In this document: positions 16,662-27,650 of the stretch, piece after piece
How the letters are laid out: each line of letters begins with the position of its first letter
Numbering within the stretch: position 1 is the first letter of the stretch
Source of the DNA: Candidatus Fukatsuia endosymbiont of Tuberolachnus salignus
GTDB lineage: Bacteria; Pseudomonadota; Gammaproteobacteria; Enterobacterales; Enterobacteriaceae
DNA: 64,000 bases
Direction of reading: 5' to 3'
Assembly (NCBI RefSeq): GCF_964030845.1
Contig: NZ_OZ034983.1
Coordinates: 1,860,001-1,924,000 of the forward strand
The notes under the pieces: model-generated
The model's input: the letters and a program-made list of their open reading frames with translations, nothing else
What the model was told of the DNA's origin: nothing
Databases searched by the model: none
Translations under genes and position numbers: made by a program

Positions 16662-18080
16662 TTAAGCCATTTTAGAAGAAAATAGCCAAGGATAATGAAT
16701 TTCTTTCGCATAGAGATTAAATGATTTATATACTTCATAGTAGGAATGCATACCACTCCCAACTATAAAAGCTGACATGGCTTCACAAAAGCTACGCCCT
16801 TCTTCTGAATAAGGGGGGATATGTAATTTACTAAGAACCTTGCATGTCATGTTTGCCATCCCAGAATTGCCAGCAATGTAAGGGATCTTACGCTCTATAA
16901 ATTTTCTTACTTTTTTGTTTGTTGAATTAATATTTATTTTTCTATAATCCACATCTCTATAATAAGGATGAAATTTTTGGTCAGAAAAAATATTACTACA
17001 AATAGTTTTAGAATTTCCAAATCTACTAGATAGTTCATTTATTTTTACGTCTATATGAACATCAATATAATCTTTGGTTGGGCGAATTTTTTTTGAATAA
17101 ATATTGTTTATTTTTTTATATCTGAACCGGTTCCATTTCCTTCTATAAAAATAGGCCATATTAAAGATAGCAAAATAATATGATCCTCATTTTTTTAAAG
17201 ATTTCTAAAATATCCTTAAAAGAATGGTTTTTTATTTTAAAAATAGGATATGTTCCAATTCTATTTTGCATGCAAAATTTATATGTTTCAAAGAAATCAT
17301 TTTGCTTTCGAATAGAAGACAGGTTCTTTTTTAGATAATAATGAAGCATTCTAGCTACACTAATTACTGATTTTTTACTGTCTTCAGAATTGAGTATTTT
17401 AAGCGCATAGGTATCTTCTTCTACCATTTTTTCTGTAACACTTAACTCTTCAGAACTATATAGAAATTTAAATTTATTATATGAATATATATTTTCTTTT
17501 TTTCTTTCTACAACGTATGATTCTGTCTTTTTCTCTTTTTCTCTATTTCTATAGACTGATCTTCACGAAAATAATCTATATGAAGGAGTATATCACTTAG
17601 TACTACATTTAACTTTTCTTCTGTAATCTCAGGTATGTTTGAATATAAACAATCCATTTTAGATAGCATTCTTAATGAATGTGTTTTATTTGTAAAGTAA
17701 AAATAATTATTTTTAGTGCTTTTTTCAGTATTGTGCTTAGATAAAAAAATACAACATTTAAAAAAATTTCTTATATTTTCTTTTTGAGATCCAGAGTCTT
17801 CTTTAAGCAAGTTATCTAACTCTTTTGGGTATCTTGATAAATCATCACTACTCAAATTGGCTCGATTAATCCTTTTTTGAATTCTTGTCGCAATATTATT
17901 TAATTTACTATTAATAACGACTTTATTATGATTAGATATTTTTTCTTTCAAAGCATGTCCATAATTAACAACTTGTTTTTTTAAAAAAATATCATATCTA
18001 TTAGTATTATCATAACTAACAAAAAAATTGTTTTGTGTAACGGTACCTATCATATTGAATTTATTACTAAAATGTTTCAT
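16662..18080 (-). pseudogene. AT-rich gene of unknown function, broken by frameshifts
   Basis: Three consecutive minus-strand frames (190, 88 and 165 codons) read as one protein of about 470 aa. The first and second join if one base is removed near 17530 in an A/G-rich run, where the second frame stays open upstream. The second and third are offset near a seven-A run at about 17190. Composition is extremely AT-rich and Lys/Asn-rich, unlike the neighbours, which suggests transfer. The C-terminal part is the most ordered, with IAGNSGMANMTCKVL, PPYSEEGRSFCEAM and VGSGMHSYYEVYKSF. I do not recognise the family. A secreted or effector-like role is only a guess from context. Confidence 0.6.
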
Positions 18081-18662
18081 TAATACATATATTATGTCTG
18101 GTTATGACATAAAGTTTTTATATTTAACTGTATGGATAACATATTTAGATATCGCAATGTCAGTTTAAATAATTCTGTTTCAACTGAATTTGTCATTGTT
18201 GATTTTTTTAAGATACGTGATACTATAAATTCGTTTATATAAATGAATACAGTTCCGGATTATAGTGACTAAAATTGCTATAACTCAATCAGTGAAATAC
18301 CTGACTCTAACTGAATGGATTCTACACACAGTCTAGGACGAGAGTACGAGTTGGCAAAAAATAAACAGATTGATTAATTTTTAATCTAAAAAACACCTAA
18401 AGAATAATGCTCTCTTCCATTTACTGAACTAATAAAATATAAATAATGCGCATTTTTAGATTAAAAAATATTCGCGCTCTTGCCCTGATTCAATTGTGTA
18501 ACTACCTATTTATCGTAAATACTTGTATACTTATTACGAGTATATAATCATAAAATGACTGTGTGTCTGACGCCCGTTTTGTGCGGGCATCGATTATCAT
18601 ATGCACGATTGAAAAAAAGGGAGGGTTAAGCGACAGTTAGCGAAGAAACTTGAAAAGTTAAA

Positions 18663-18755
18663 TCAATGAAGAGCCTCTTTCCCACAACTCTCCCCGTAAA
18701 GACTGACTACCCATTCAGGATAGTCAATAAATGGACTACGGCTTTTTTGACATTC
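18663..18755 (-). pseudogene. endonuclease I (EndA-like) C-terminal fragment 1
   Basis: Thirty codons on the minus strand encode RSPFIDYPEWVVSLYGESCG and a stop, nearly the same as the C-terminus of the longer EndA remnant at 22745-23297 (KPFIDYPKWAIGIYGERCG). Upstream coding sequence is missing. The rest of 18081-18857 has only AT-rich DNA and a GCCCG/CGGGC hairpin near 18570; no gene is visible. Confidence 0.6.
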
Positions 18756-18857
18756 ATAAATAACTTCAGCCCGGGGTCAATTGAGCAATGACTTTGAATT
18801 TTAAGTTAAAATTACGTAGTATGTCTGGCATCAATTTACTTATACCAGGGGGATATC

Positions 18858-19259
18858 GTGTCAGAATTGTGCCCATGCGGTAGTATATTAAAATATAATG
18901 TTTGCTGTGAACCCTATGTAATAGGTGAAAAAATAGCCTCATCGCCCGGAATTTTGATGCGTTCACGCTATAGTGCCTATGTGAAACACAATGTTGATTA
19001 TTTGATTATCAGTTGGCATCCGGATTGTCATGCAGAAAAATTTCGTACAATGCTAATACAATGTGACACTGAATGGCATGGACTGATCGTGATAAAAGAA
19101 ATGGCAGGATCTCATACCGATGAAGGTTTTGTTGAATTCTGTGCGGGCTTTACTGATAGGAATACTACAAAAACAAGTATGATATATGAATGTTCACGTT
19201 TTCTCCGTTTAAAAAAACGTTGGTATTATATAGATGGTATTTCTAAATACTCCAGGTAG
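18858..19259 (+). CDS. ychJ: YchJ-family SEC-C protein, lacking the C-terminal metal motif
   Basis: The N-terminal SEC-C motif CPCGS...CCEPY is at residues 5-19, followed by LMRSRYSAYV and SWHPDC, and the protein ends FLRLKKRWYYIDG, all matching YchJ (UPF0225). E. coli YchJ (152 aa) ends with a second SEC-C motif; this one stops at 133 aa before it. The stop therefore removes a conserved zinc-binding element. The start is GTG with GGGGGA 4-9 nt upstream. The exact function of the family is unknown. It may be a recently truncated gene or a functional short form. Confidence 0.8.
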   Translation: MSELCPCGSILKYNVCCEPYVIGEKIASSPGILMRSRYSAYVKHNVDYLIISWHPDCHAEKFRTMLIQCDTEWHGLIVIKEMAGSHTDEGFVEFCAGFTDRNTTKTSMIYECSRFLRLKKRWYYIDGISKYSR

Positions 19260-19680
19260 TAAAACAATGACGTGAAACCAGTGACACTGTTATGATACTT
19301 CTCTGGCACTGGATATACCCATTTTATCTGAAGATACCAGTTTATTCTAAAGAGAATAAACATATTACCGCAAGAAAAATTCGATATCGAGTGAGCTTGC
19401 GATAATTTTTTGTCCCATATGTGCCCCTTTCTGTTTTCGTCTTATCGTTGTCTGTCATGAAATGGTTAATAACCGTTTAGCTTATTGAATATTTGTGAAA
19501 CGGAGCATTGTAATTATTTAGATACATTTCATTACAAAAATAAATATATTTTTATGCTACAAGGTTACTTCATAATTGAAAAATAAGGCATTAACTACTG
19601 TGTAATGTGGTTGATGTTAGATTTTGAACGGGCTCTAAGCACTTATTGTAAGCTAGTTACTATTTAACAGGTTTTTCATC
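19260..19680 (+). other. intergenic region before the LRR gene
   Basis: About 420 bp of AT-rich DNA with no ORF or RNA I can support. Its 3' end would hold the promoter of the LRR-type gene. Confidence 0.5.
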
Positions 19681-21469
19681 ATGCTAATAAATGGTTTTTA
19701 TTCTCTCATCTCATCCTGTTTTCCATGCTTTGACCCATCGTCATCACTAGAAAATAAGTTCGACGCATGGGAAGAACAATGCCAAGCAGGAGAGGGTACA
19801 GACTATTCCATGACAAAAGCAAGAGTGTTATGTGGGGGAAAGTATCTAGATCTAGAAGGATGTGAGCTCAAGAAGATCACATCTCTGCCGACATCAGCGG
19901 AGACAACTAAGGTAAGCTTCAGTAATAACGGTATAAATTCTTTGCAAGACCTACTCAGCTTCATATTAGCGTCACCTCACTTGGAAGAAGTAAACATTAC
20001 AGGCAATCCAGTCGATCAAGGCGAGCTGTTAACAGGGGATAAAAGTGATGACAGCCAGAAGATCTTATTGGAATTGTTAAACAAAATAGCGGAACGAAAG
20101 AAGCCAATAAAAATTATTTCTCATCATCTACCTGCTTGCCTGGCCAAGCTATCACTATCAGAAAACACAAAAAAAAATATACAAGTGTTTAAAGATAACA
20201 AACATAATGTCTCCGACATCGAACCTTCTTACCGTATTCTCCGGCAATTAAATACTAAGTATCACTTAGATGAACATGCAGCCAAAGATGTTATGCAAGA
20301 GATACATTGGTTCCTGCATAGTAATACGGCGCCAACAGACACAAACCCTTTTCCTTGAAATGAAGACTGCGCCCTTCGTGCTTTCACTGACAATATGCTG
20401 GAGAAGCACCCACAGCTATTGCTCTCTGGTTGGCGTTCTTTTATCGGTATCCCTGGTCAAAGAAAAAGAATCGAATCATTGTTTAACGATATGGTGAAAT
20501 ACAGCCAAAAAGAAGTCAATCACAGAAAAGATAAGAACCAAGCCATAGCAATTCTGGACATAAAAGGTAAAAATTGCAATGACTGGCCTGATCTCTATAA
20601 GGAGATCGCACTGCGTGACACGTTACTTGCTGACATTAATCTAAAACAGATCAGTACTAATCTCAGCAATCTTAATCTGAAAGCTATGCATTTCTTTTTT
20701 GATACAAATTTAAGCAAAATCCTGCAAAAACTGGAGAAAATTAAAATACCTGCTACGGTCGAAGAGAAAACGTACATAAGATCGCTACTGAATCTGATAA
20801 TAGGCTACCTCAAAGCCGGAAAGAATATCGAAATGTACATTATTTAATAACATACTGATAAAGTTCCTCTTTGGTAATAAAGGTCAAGATCTAGTCTTTT
20901 ATACAGAGGATTTAAACATCAAAGGTTTTCTGATTGATCAAGACTATCTAATACCTGGGTATATTCATGGTTTTTTGAACCCTGTAATTCCAAAGACACA
21001 AACAATGCAGGTACTCGGTGATGACCCCATAGAAGACTTTTTAAAGTTTCTAAAAGATCATCAGCAGCAGGATATGACAAATAGAATAAGAACGTGGATG
21101 TTAAAGGCAAAAAACAGACAGGAAAAGAGCGACGCCACTCTGTGGATAAACACCCTTCAGATTTTGAATCAAACGTTACAAGATGAGAATATCCTTAATC
21201 AGGTTCGTTTGGATACCATCAAATTGTTAGATGATGAAAAAGTATGGGGTTACTGCACTACCGCTATAAGTGACCGTATTCAAGAAGTAGTTACAACTTT
21301 GAATTCACACGAGGAGAACTTGTTGACGAGAGTACCAAAGACAATAAGAACGATTGCCAAAGCGTATGCACAAGAATTAGTGATAAAGTATGAATTTGGT
21401 AACATACATACAGCTCAAAAACTACTGTTAGAGATAAAAGACTTAATTTCCTTTCCTCCTGACCCATAG
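19681..21469 (+). pseudogene. LRR-type effector-like gene with internal stop and frameshift
   Basis: The first 225 codons resemble the N-terminus of LPX/IpaH-type T3SS effectors: FDAWEEQCQAG, then ARVLCGGKYLDLEGCELKKI with short leucine-rich repeats (SLPTSAETTKVSFSNNGIN, LEEVNITGNPVD). A TGA at 20356 interrupts, but the same frame continues without gap (CALRAFTDNMLEKHPQ) to 20847. From 20849 the +1 frame stays open (NILIKFLFGNKGQDLVFYT) to 21469. The intact gene would be about 595 aa, helical after the repeats. I cannot see a clear NEL E3 ligase Cys motif. The membrane- or host-targeted role is inference. Confidence 0.6.
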
Positions 21470-21480
21470 TACGTTTACTT

Positions 21481-22602
21481 GTGAGTCCCTTAAATATAGC
21501 AAAAAAATTAATTCAAGAGGAGTTAGATTCTCTTCGGCAAAAGATTGGTGGAAATATATACAATATAGAGATTAAAGATCACATGAAAGCAGTAAAAGAA
21601 GTTGAAAAGAATTTAGGCGTATCCGCACAGTATTTTTCGACGCTTGTAGAAGAAAGTAATGACGACTATAACTTATATGAAATCGATGCAAATATAAGCC
21701 CTCGTTTACTAGCACGACAATTGAATGTATTTAGCGAAAAGGGAATAATTCACGATACAGCCTTTCGCGTAATTAGCAAAATCAACTTTAATGATGAGGA
21801 AGTAACATTGATGCGGTTAGGAACAGGATTTTCAGTGGCACGTACTAGCGCTACTGGGGGTGTTCAACTTTCTCCTTTTTTCGACTGGTTGCTTAATCTT
21901 CCAGATGAAACGTATGATACATTCGTTAAAAATAATCCAGAAATTCTCTCACATCTGCCCAGGCTGGTTAATGCAAAGGGAAATTCCTTGCTTCATCAGG
22001 CAATTATAAATGGGCGAGAAAAAATGGTCGAGGTTTTACTCAATACAAATCAATTTGATAATCTTGTTTTCAAACTAACTAATCATGCAGGAAAAACGTC
22101 TTTAGATATTGCACTCGATAAAAAGAACTTGGAGATTCTCACGCGCCTATGCAAGCATGTTGATGCAAAGGGAAATACGGCTCTTCACTATGCCGTTGAA
22201 GGAAGGAAAGCGAAACAAATTGATCGATTGCTCGAAATTGCCCCTGATCTTATCACTCAGCATAATCACAATAATAGGATCCCTTCTTGGATTGCTCTTG
22301 GTATTCATCTTTCAGACGCTGATATATCTTATAATCGCCTAAAAAATATAGCTAGAATACTCGATAAAGAAAACTTTTAAATTTATCTGAAAGAGATTAT
22401 AAGTCAGTCGGGAAATACGTTTCTTCATTATTTAGTTCAAAGAAACTTAGTAAAAATAGTCGATTTTTTATTGAAGAATCATATTGATATTGTCCGTGTG
22501 CTCAACCAACCTAATAATGAAGGGAAGAAACCTTACAATATTGCACGCGATAGAATTAACCCAAAAATGAGTGATATCCTGAAACGAGCAGGAATATTGT
22601 AG
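21481..22602 (+). pseudogene. ankyrin-repeat protein with an internal stop
   Basis: From GTG 21481 a 299-codon frame ends at TAA 22378-22380. The same frame resumes at once (SGNTFLHYLVQRNLVKIVDFL) and ends at 22602. Ankyrin repeats are clear: GNSLLHQAIINGREKMVEVLL, GKTSLDIALDKKNLEILTRL and GNTALHYAVEGRKAKQIDRLL, plus the one after the stop. The N-terminal 170 residues are helical and unrecognised. It begins 12 bp after the LRR frame ends, and could once have been part of the same gene. Ankyrin proteins often act on host targets in symbionts; that is not shown here. Confidence 0.65.
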
Positions 22603-22638
22603 TGTCAATATTTTCGTTATTTGCCGATGGGTTGTTAG

Positions 22639-22700
22639 CGTTCCGCTATAATTAATTGGAAAAAAGTGAAATATCATATTCAATCAATTATAGCGAAACG
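22639..22700. repeat. 20-bp inverted repeat
   Basis: CGTTCCGCTATAATTAATTG and the inverted CAATCAATTATAGCGAAACG are separated by 22 bp. The stem has two mismatches. It lies just after the ankyrin gene and may be a bidirectional terminator or a small palindromic element. Confidence 0.6.
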
Positions 22701-22744
22701 TCGACAGACCTAGGCAACATATTTATTCTCTAAAAACGGTCATG

Positions 22745-23297
22745 TTATTTCGCGTCTTTCCCACACCTCTCCCCGTAAATACCGATTGCCCATTTGGGAT
22801 AGTCAATAAAAGGCTTGCGGTTTCCTTGACGCGCGTAGATACGCTCATTACGTCGGCGTTCCCAGTCGGAAACAGGGTCTTGCCTATGCTACTCTAGCAA
22901 TGTGCAGAGTTTTCCCAGCTCGTTGCCATTGGTGCCCGCTTCATCGACCAGACTCAAATCACCCACTTTGGAATCAATGTCGCCTTCATAGCGCACATCC
23001 ATATAAAACAGCATTCGACTGACATCACCTTTGACATTATCGGCAGGCTCAAAACTGTCGCGATCAGTTTTATTTTCCGGTGACTCTGCCAAGGGAGTGC
23101 CGCCCCAATCAAAATCCTTGTTCCGGCGTGTATTATTCACACTGATATCAGCCGGTCGTAAATGGTGAATATCGGTATAAGCAAACTGACTAGGTTTAGG
23201 AAAGCCGTGGCTTTTAGCCCAAACATGCTCGCGGCTCCAAGCATCCTGATCGTCCGTTTGTCCTGACCTAAAATTTTGGGGCACCGAGCGGCCTGTA
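22745..23297 (-). pseudogene. endonuclease I (EndA-like), 5' half replaced by a MITE and with an internal stop
   Basis: The minus-strand frame encodes WSREHVWAKSHGFPKP, DIHHLRPADISVNNTRRNKDFDWGG, then a TAG at 22889-22891, then DPVSDWERRRNERI and the EndA C-terminus ending at 22745. The EHVW and DIHHLRP segments carry the beta-beta-alpha-metal active site (H in REHVW, N in the VNNTR loop). Endonuclease I is a periplasmic or secreted DNase. The signal peptide and first half are absent, because the coding sequence begins at the edge of a MITE (23298). CAG to TAG is the likely stop mutation. Confidence 0.78.
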
Positions 23298-23399
23298 TAG
23301 CTGTACGATTTAATTTTGATTGCCTAACGCATACATTGAAGAGTAAATCTAGGGAGTGGCTCATATTTGTGTGCCAATTAAAATTAAATTGCCCAGCTA
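23298..23399. repeat. MITE family 2, copy A
   Basis: 102 bp flanked by TA at 23296-23297 and 23400-23401. The ends are TAGCTGTACGATTTAATTTT and, inverted, TAGCTGGGCAATTTAATTTT, a terminal repeat of about 25 bp with three or four mismatches. It matches copies at 32525 and 33262 and sits at the broken 5' edge of the EndA remnant. Confidence 0.8.
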
Positions 23400-23524
23400 T
23401 ATCAGGTCATTCTTATTCCTCTTCATTGGTATGATCATGTATCATCTATTTTTATATAAAACTTTGGATGACAGAAAACGTCATCCCACATACGGTAAAA
23501 TTCATCGGTGGGTATTCATCTTAA

Positions 23525-26091
23525 TCAAGCCAGTTTTATACTGGATGCGTTTTTCATGGTGAATATGTTACCACTTGCCTTCCAGGAAAAATAGCAACTG
23601 TCCTCTACGGCCCGCAAGTTTAATCCAATTAATGCCTCCCCCTCACCTGCCGGAATGATGATATCAATATCTGCCCTGACGGGACTGGGGCCGACGTAAT
23701 CTTCGACATTTCCTGTCCGCCCGAGGTATTGAAGATTAACACCATCACAGGTGATATTCACGATGACCCCCATTCTTGCCCAAGCATTGACAACGATCCC
23801 TTTTCCTTCTCTTCCTAATAGCAGTACTCTTCTCGGTGAGTGTGATTTCTTTACATAAAACAGGGGTAATATTATAGATTGGTAATCACCTAAAAGTCCC
23901 CTCCTTTCTTCTTTTAAAAAATTGGGATACATGTCCAGAATATCCCCTTCAATGTTATCCGCATACACCGTCCCTTTAAACCAGCCATGGGTGGCATAAA
24001 TCGTCCCTCTGAAGGTGGCATCGTTGAACTCAGCGTGACCGGCTTTATCTATTTTCCACCCAGAACGGCCTGCCGCCCAGTTGGTCGACTGGAGAGGCCC
24101 GCCAATTTTCGCATGAGTGATGGCGGCATCTTTTATTTTAGCCGTGTCAATGGTCGCATCTTGAATAAAGCCTTCGCGTATAAAGACCTGATTATTTTTT
24201 ACCGCAAAGGGCGAGAATTTTTTGCCATTTTGCCCGCTTAACAGAATAAAATTATCCGCATTAAAACCGATTTGCGATTTCACTTTGCCCCCCTGGGTTT
24301 CCACACCTACCACCATGCCGGCATCATAATACTTACCCTGGTGAGTAATCCCTGCCTTAATACTGTACAGGGCATTACCGCCTGATGAGGTAAATTGTGT
24401 TGTGGCTTTGGTTTCAATGGCCGCGTCATTGTCACGGAATCGCGCCGCAATCATGTTTTTATATTCCGCTAACGCCTGGGTCGCCAGGGTTTGAGCACGC
24501 TTAGTCTGACTTATCGCCGTTTCATTTTTGCCGAATCGGGCACTTATCCGGTTTTGATAGTCGGCCAGGGCCTGGGTCGCCGTGGCGTGCGCCGTGTGGA
24601 TGTCGGTTATTAACGCGTCATTTTTATCAAAGCGGGCAGTGATATCTAGGCGGTAAAGGCTGAACGCCTGCTGAGCATCGGATTGAGCCTGTCTGAGTGC
24701 CAGCATATCCGCGTTAGCACGGTCAAATTGCGTGTCCATCTCCTCTTTGTAGGTGACAAATGCGGTATCCAGATGCGTGGCGGTCTTTTGCACGTCTTGT
24801 GTTTGTAATTGGCTGATTTTAAAGCGGGATTTAAGTCCCTGATTATACCGTTGCAATGTTTTGTCTTCTCGCTCTAGCCTCTCATTCACCTGTAGCAATG
24901 TTTCTTCTATCTTGCTTTTTACCTCATTTTCGAGGGTAATACGGGTGCGCGCCTGTTTTTGTTCATTGGCCTGGTTGGTTTTTATGAGCGTATCGAGTTG
25001 AGAAGTCAGTCTTTTACCGGCCTGCGTGGTCATGATATCATCACGGATGTGATCGAGCACAATATCCGCATCGTCACTCGATTTACCCTGCACCCACAGT
25101 GTCCAGGCGCCTTGATTGCCCAGTCGATCGACCAGACGGGCACGAAAGTAAAAGGTTCTGCCCGCAGCCAGACCCTGCATGGTGTAATGACGCTGCGGGT
25201 AGGCGATGTCGGTCAGTGGCTTCTGATTAGCATCATGGGCAGAATGGCTGCATTCCACCTCGGTTTTTAAAGTGTCTTCGGCTCCCGCAGGAAAGGCCCA
25301 GTTTAGCGTGATGCCAAACACAATCGGCGTGGTCGTCAAGCCAATTGGCTGAGGCGGCGGGGTTTCTTTCCCCTGGAGAGTCGTCTCTGGCGTCGTAACC
25401 CACAGGCTAGCGCTGCCCGTCGCGTTAATGGCTCTCACTCTGGTCTGATAGCACCCGGCATAACTGTTGGGGACCTCAAAGCCGCAAGTTAATACCCGCA
25501 ACAGCGGCGTCCAATTGCCCTTATCCCGCCGCCATTGGGCGTCGTAAGCGGTCGCACCGCTGGCTGCCTGCCAATTAACCTGTAAAGTGGTGACGGCTAA
25601 ACCTTGAGCAATCACCGCATGACTGGTCAGCGTGATGTGCGTCGGAGGCGCTTGAATTGTCAACGGAATAACACTGATAGGCCGCTCGTCAAGACGTGTA
25701 CCGCTGTCGATACGTTCATATTTATCGGGGTCATGTTGGACAGCGTTAATACGATAAGTGTTGTCGTTATTGTCCTCGATACGCGTCAAACGGTAGTGTT
25801 GAAGAGCTAAGTCATCGGCCTCCACCGACCAAATTGCCTCCGCTTGCGGCGTTTCACTGTAAGCCACACTGACGGTGATAAGTTGACCGTTAACCGCGTG
25901 GACGGTGCGTGCTTGGGCGGTGCCACTGGGCAGATTAACCAGAAGTCGATCGCCGGGTTTGACGTCAGCGGATCGATCTAACGTGATGTCACAGTCCGCT
26001 GCTTGATTGATGCGCCCTCCTATTTTTCTGCCTGATAACATTTCATCGGCGACAGCAATAATATGCCCCGGTAACGGGATCGCCCCATCTA
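23525..26091 (-). pseudogene. phage tail tip / host specificity protein J, 5'-truncated by IS630
   Basis: About 855 codons of a lambda J-type protein: a segment with DITLDRSADVKPGDRLLVN, RLTRIEDNNDNTYRINAVQHDP, fibronectin type III modules near PTHITLTSHAV and PPPQPIGLTT, a long coiled coil (TLIKTNQANEQKQART onward), then a DUF1983-type C-terminal region (KAGITHQGKYYDAGMVVG). J forms the tail tip that binds the host receptor. The N-terminal third and all upstream tail genes are missing, cut off by the IS630 copy at 26092. The frame continues into the IS to 26287, but that part is not phage. It is a phage relic, not linked to int. Confidence 0.88.
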
Positions 26092-27185
26092 TACCCGTGA
26101 TCAATGAAGATGCTTGATTTTGAAGTCGATAAGGATCATGCTCATAGCCATGAAAATAGAGCTGACTGCTGACCAGAAAATTACCCTCGAAGCCCAACAT
26201 CGTCAAAGCCATGACCGCCGTGTCTGTGACAGGATCCGGTGTGTTTTGTTGTCCGCAGACGGCTGGACTCCCCCTATGATTGCTCACTCACAGCTCATTA
26301 ATGAAACCACGGTGCGGCGCCACCTTACAGACTATCATAAACTCAACAAGCTCAAGCCTGAAAATGGCGGCTCCGATGGCTATCTCAATGCGGAACAGAC
26401 CACGTCGCTGGTTGAACATCTCACCCAGCCGCTCTACCACCACAATCACCAAATTGTGGCGTATATCGCTGGACGCTGGAACATCACCTTTACCGTATCA
26501 GGTCTGTATAAAGGGTTGAAGCAGCATGGCTTTAGCTATAAAAAGCCGAAAGGTGTTCCGCATAAATTTGACGTTGAGAAACAACAGCAATTTATAAAGA
26601 CCTACAGCGAATTGAAAGACGCCGCGGGTAATGACCCCATACTGTTTATTGATGCCGTTCATCCGACACAAGCCACCAAAATAAGCTACGGCTGGATACG
26701 AAAAGGCCAGGATAAAACGATAGAGACCACCGGGAGCAGAACGCGGTTGAATATCATGGGAGCCTTGAACATCCAGAATGTGGCTAACCCCATAATCCGT
26801 GATGATGAGACGATGAACAGCGAAAATGTGGTTCACTTCCTGTCTGCCATTCGCGCGCATTATCCCATCATGACAACGGCACATGTGATCCTCGAGGGTG
26901 CAGGCTATCACCGTTCACAGCTTGTGCAAGACGCCGCGCTTACGTTGAATATCCAGCTTCATTACCTTCCGCCGTATAGCCCGAATCTAAACCCGATAGA
27001 GCGATTGTGGAAGGTGATGAATGAGCAAACACGAAACAATAGATATTACCCATCTAAACAGAGTCTTAAGAACGATATCTTAAACTTCTTTGAAGTGAAG
27101 CTACCACAAATGGCAAGTTCTCTGGTATCTCGCTTAAACGATAATTTCCAGGCGCTAAATCCTGCATCTTGATTTCACTTGGGTA
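26092..27185 (+). mobile_element. IS630-family element, full-length copy
   Basis: 1094 bp with ends TACCCGTGATC and, inverted, TACCCAAGTGAAATC, flanked by TA at 26090-26091 and 27186-27187 as expected for IS630. Both ends share GATGC about 17-22 bp in. It carries one transposase gene. A deleted second copy lies inverted at 28744-29563. Confidence 0.88.
26150..27172 (+). CDS. IS630-family transposase
   Basis: About 340 aa from ATG 26150 (MKIELTADQKITLE); an in-frame ATG at 26114 is less typical. The N-terminal HTH region has NETTVRRHLTDYHKLNKL and a winged-helix with NITFTVSGLYKGLKQHGFSYK. The DDE core shows FIDAVHPT, then VILEGAGYHRS, then PPYSPNLNPIERLWK. The second acidic position, usually Asp in LDGAGWH, is Glu here, which may lower activity. 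The frame is otherwise intact. The element cut the phage J gene. Confidence 0.88.
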   Translation: MKIELTADQKITLEAQHRQSHDRRVCDRIRCVLLSADGWTPPMIAHSQLINETTVRRHLTDYHKLNKLKPENGGSDGYLNAEQTTSLVEHLTQPLYHHNHQIVAYIAGRWNITFTVSGLYKGLKQHGFSYKKPKGVPHKFDVEKQQQFIKTYSELKDAAGNDPILFIDAVHPTQATKISYGWIRKGQDKTIETTGSRTRLNIMGALNIQNVANPIIRDDETMNSENVVHFLSAIRAHYPIMTTAHVILEGAGYHRSQLVQDAALTLNIQLHYLPPYSPNLNPIERLWKVMNEQTRNNRYYPSKQSLKNDILNFFEVKLPQMASSLVSRLNDNFQALNPAS

Positions 27186-27349
27186 TATACTTATCACCAT
27201 TCAAAACACTGGAAAAAACAAATTATTTAATAGGACACAAAATTATAATTTTTATAAAAGTAAACAATAGTCTCCAAATGCCAAAACGAATACCTTCAGA
27301 TCAAGCATCAATCCCTTCCATGCTACTATCGCTTTCACTTGAGCTGCTA

Positions 27350-27449
27350 TAGCAGGCGCCATGTAACGTGATCACTTTTGTTAATAAATATTATTTAATA
27401 TCAATATGTTATTGCTAATTTTCATAATCAACTTATACGGCGCCTGCTA
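27350..27449. repeat. MITE family 1, copy B
   Basis: 100 bp flanked by TA at 27348-27349 and 27450-27451. The ends TAGCAGGCGCCATGTAA and, inverted, TAGCAGGCGCCGTATAA match at 15 of 17 positions. It shares the AT-rich core with the copy inside the KilA-N gene. The rest of 27186-27650 has no gene; a palindrome ACCGTCA...TGACGGT at about 27542-27572 precedes the SipD-like gene. Confidence 0.85.
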
Positions 27450-27650
27450 TATTATAGGAATAACACAGAATTTCTAACACTTCCAATGATAAAGACGACA
27501 TGCTTTTATTTTCGGATTGTTCTTTAAATAACTTTAATAATCACCGTCATGAAATTACATTTCCTGACGGTTAATCAAAATAATCTCATTATAATAGCAT
27601 CAGGCAATTTTAATGCTTAAATTAAGCAACAGATAAAAGGATACTCTACT

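Noticed and set aside
23403..23524. Frame of 68 codons running from the MITE to the J gene end
   Set aside because: It begins inside MITE DNA and has no RBS or homology that I can see.
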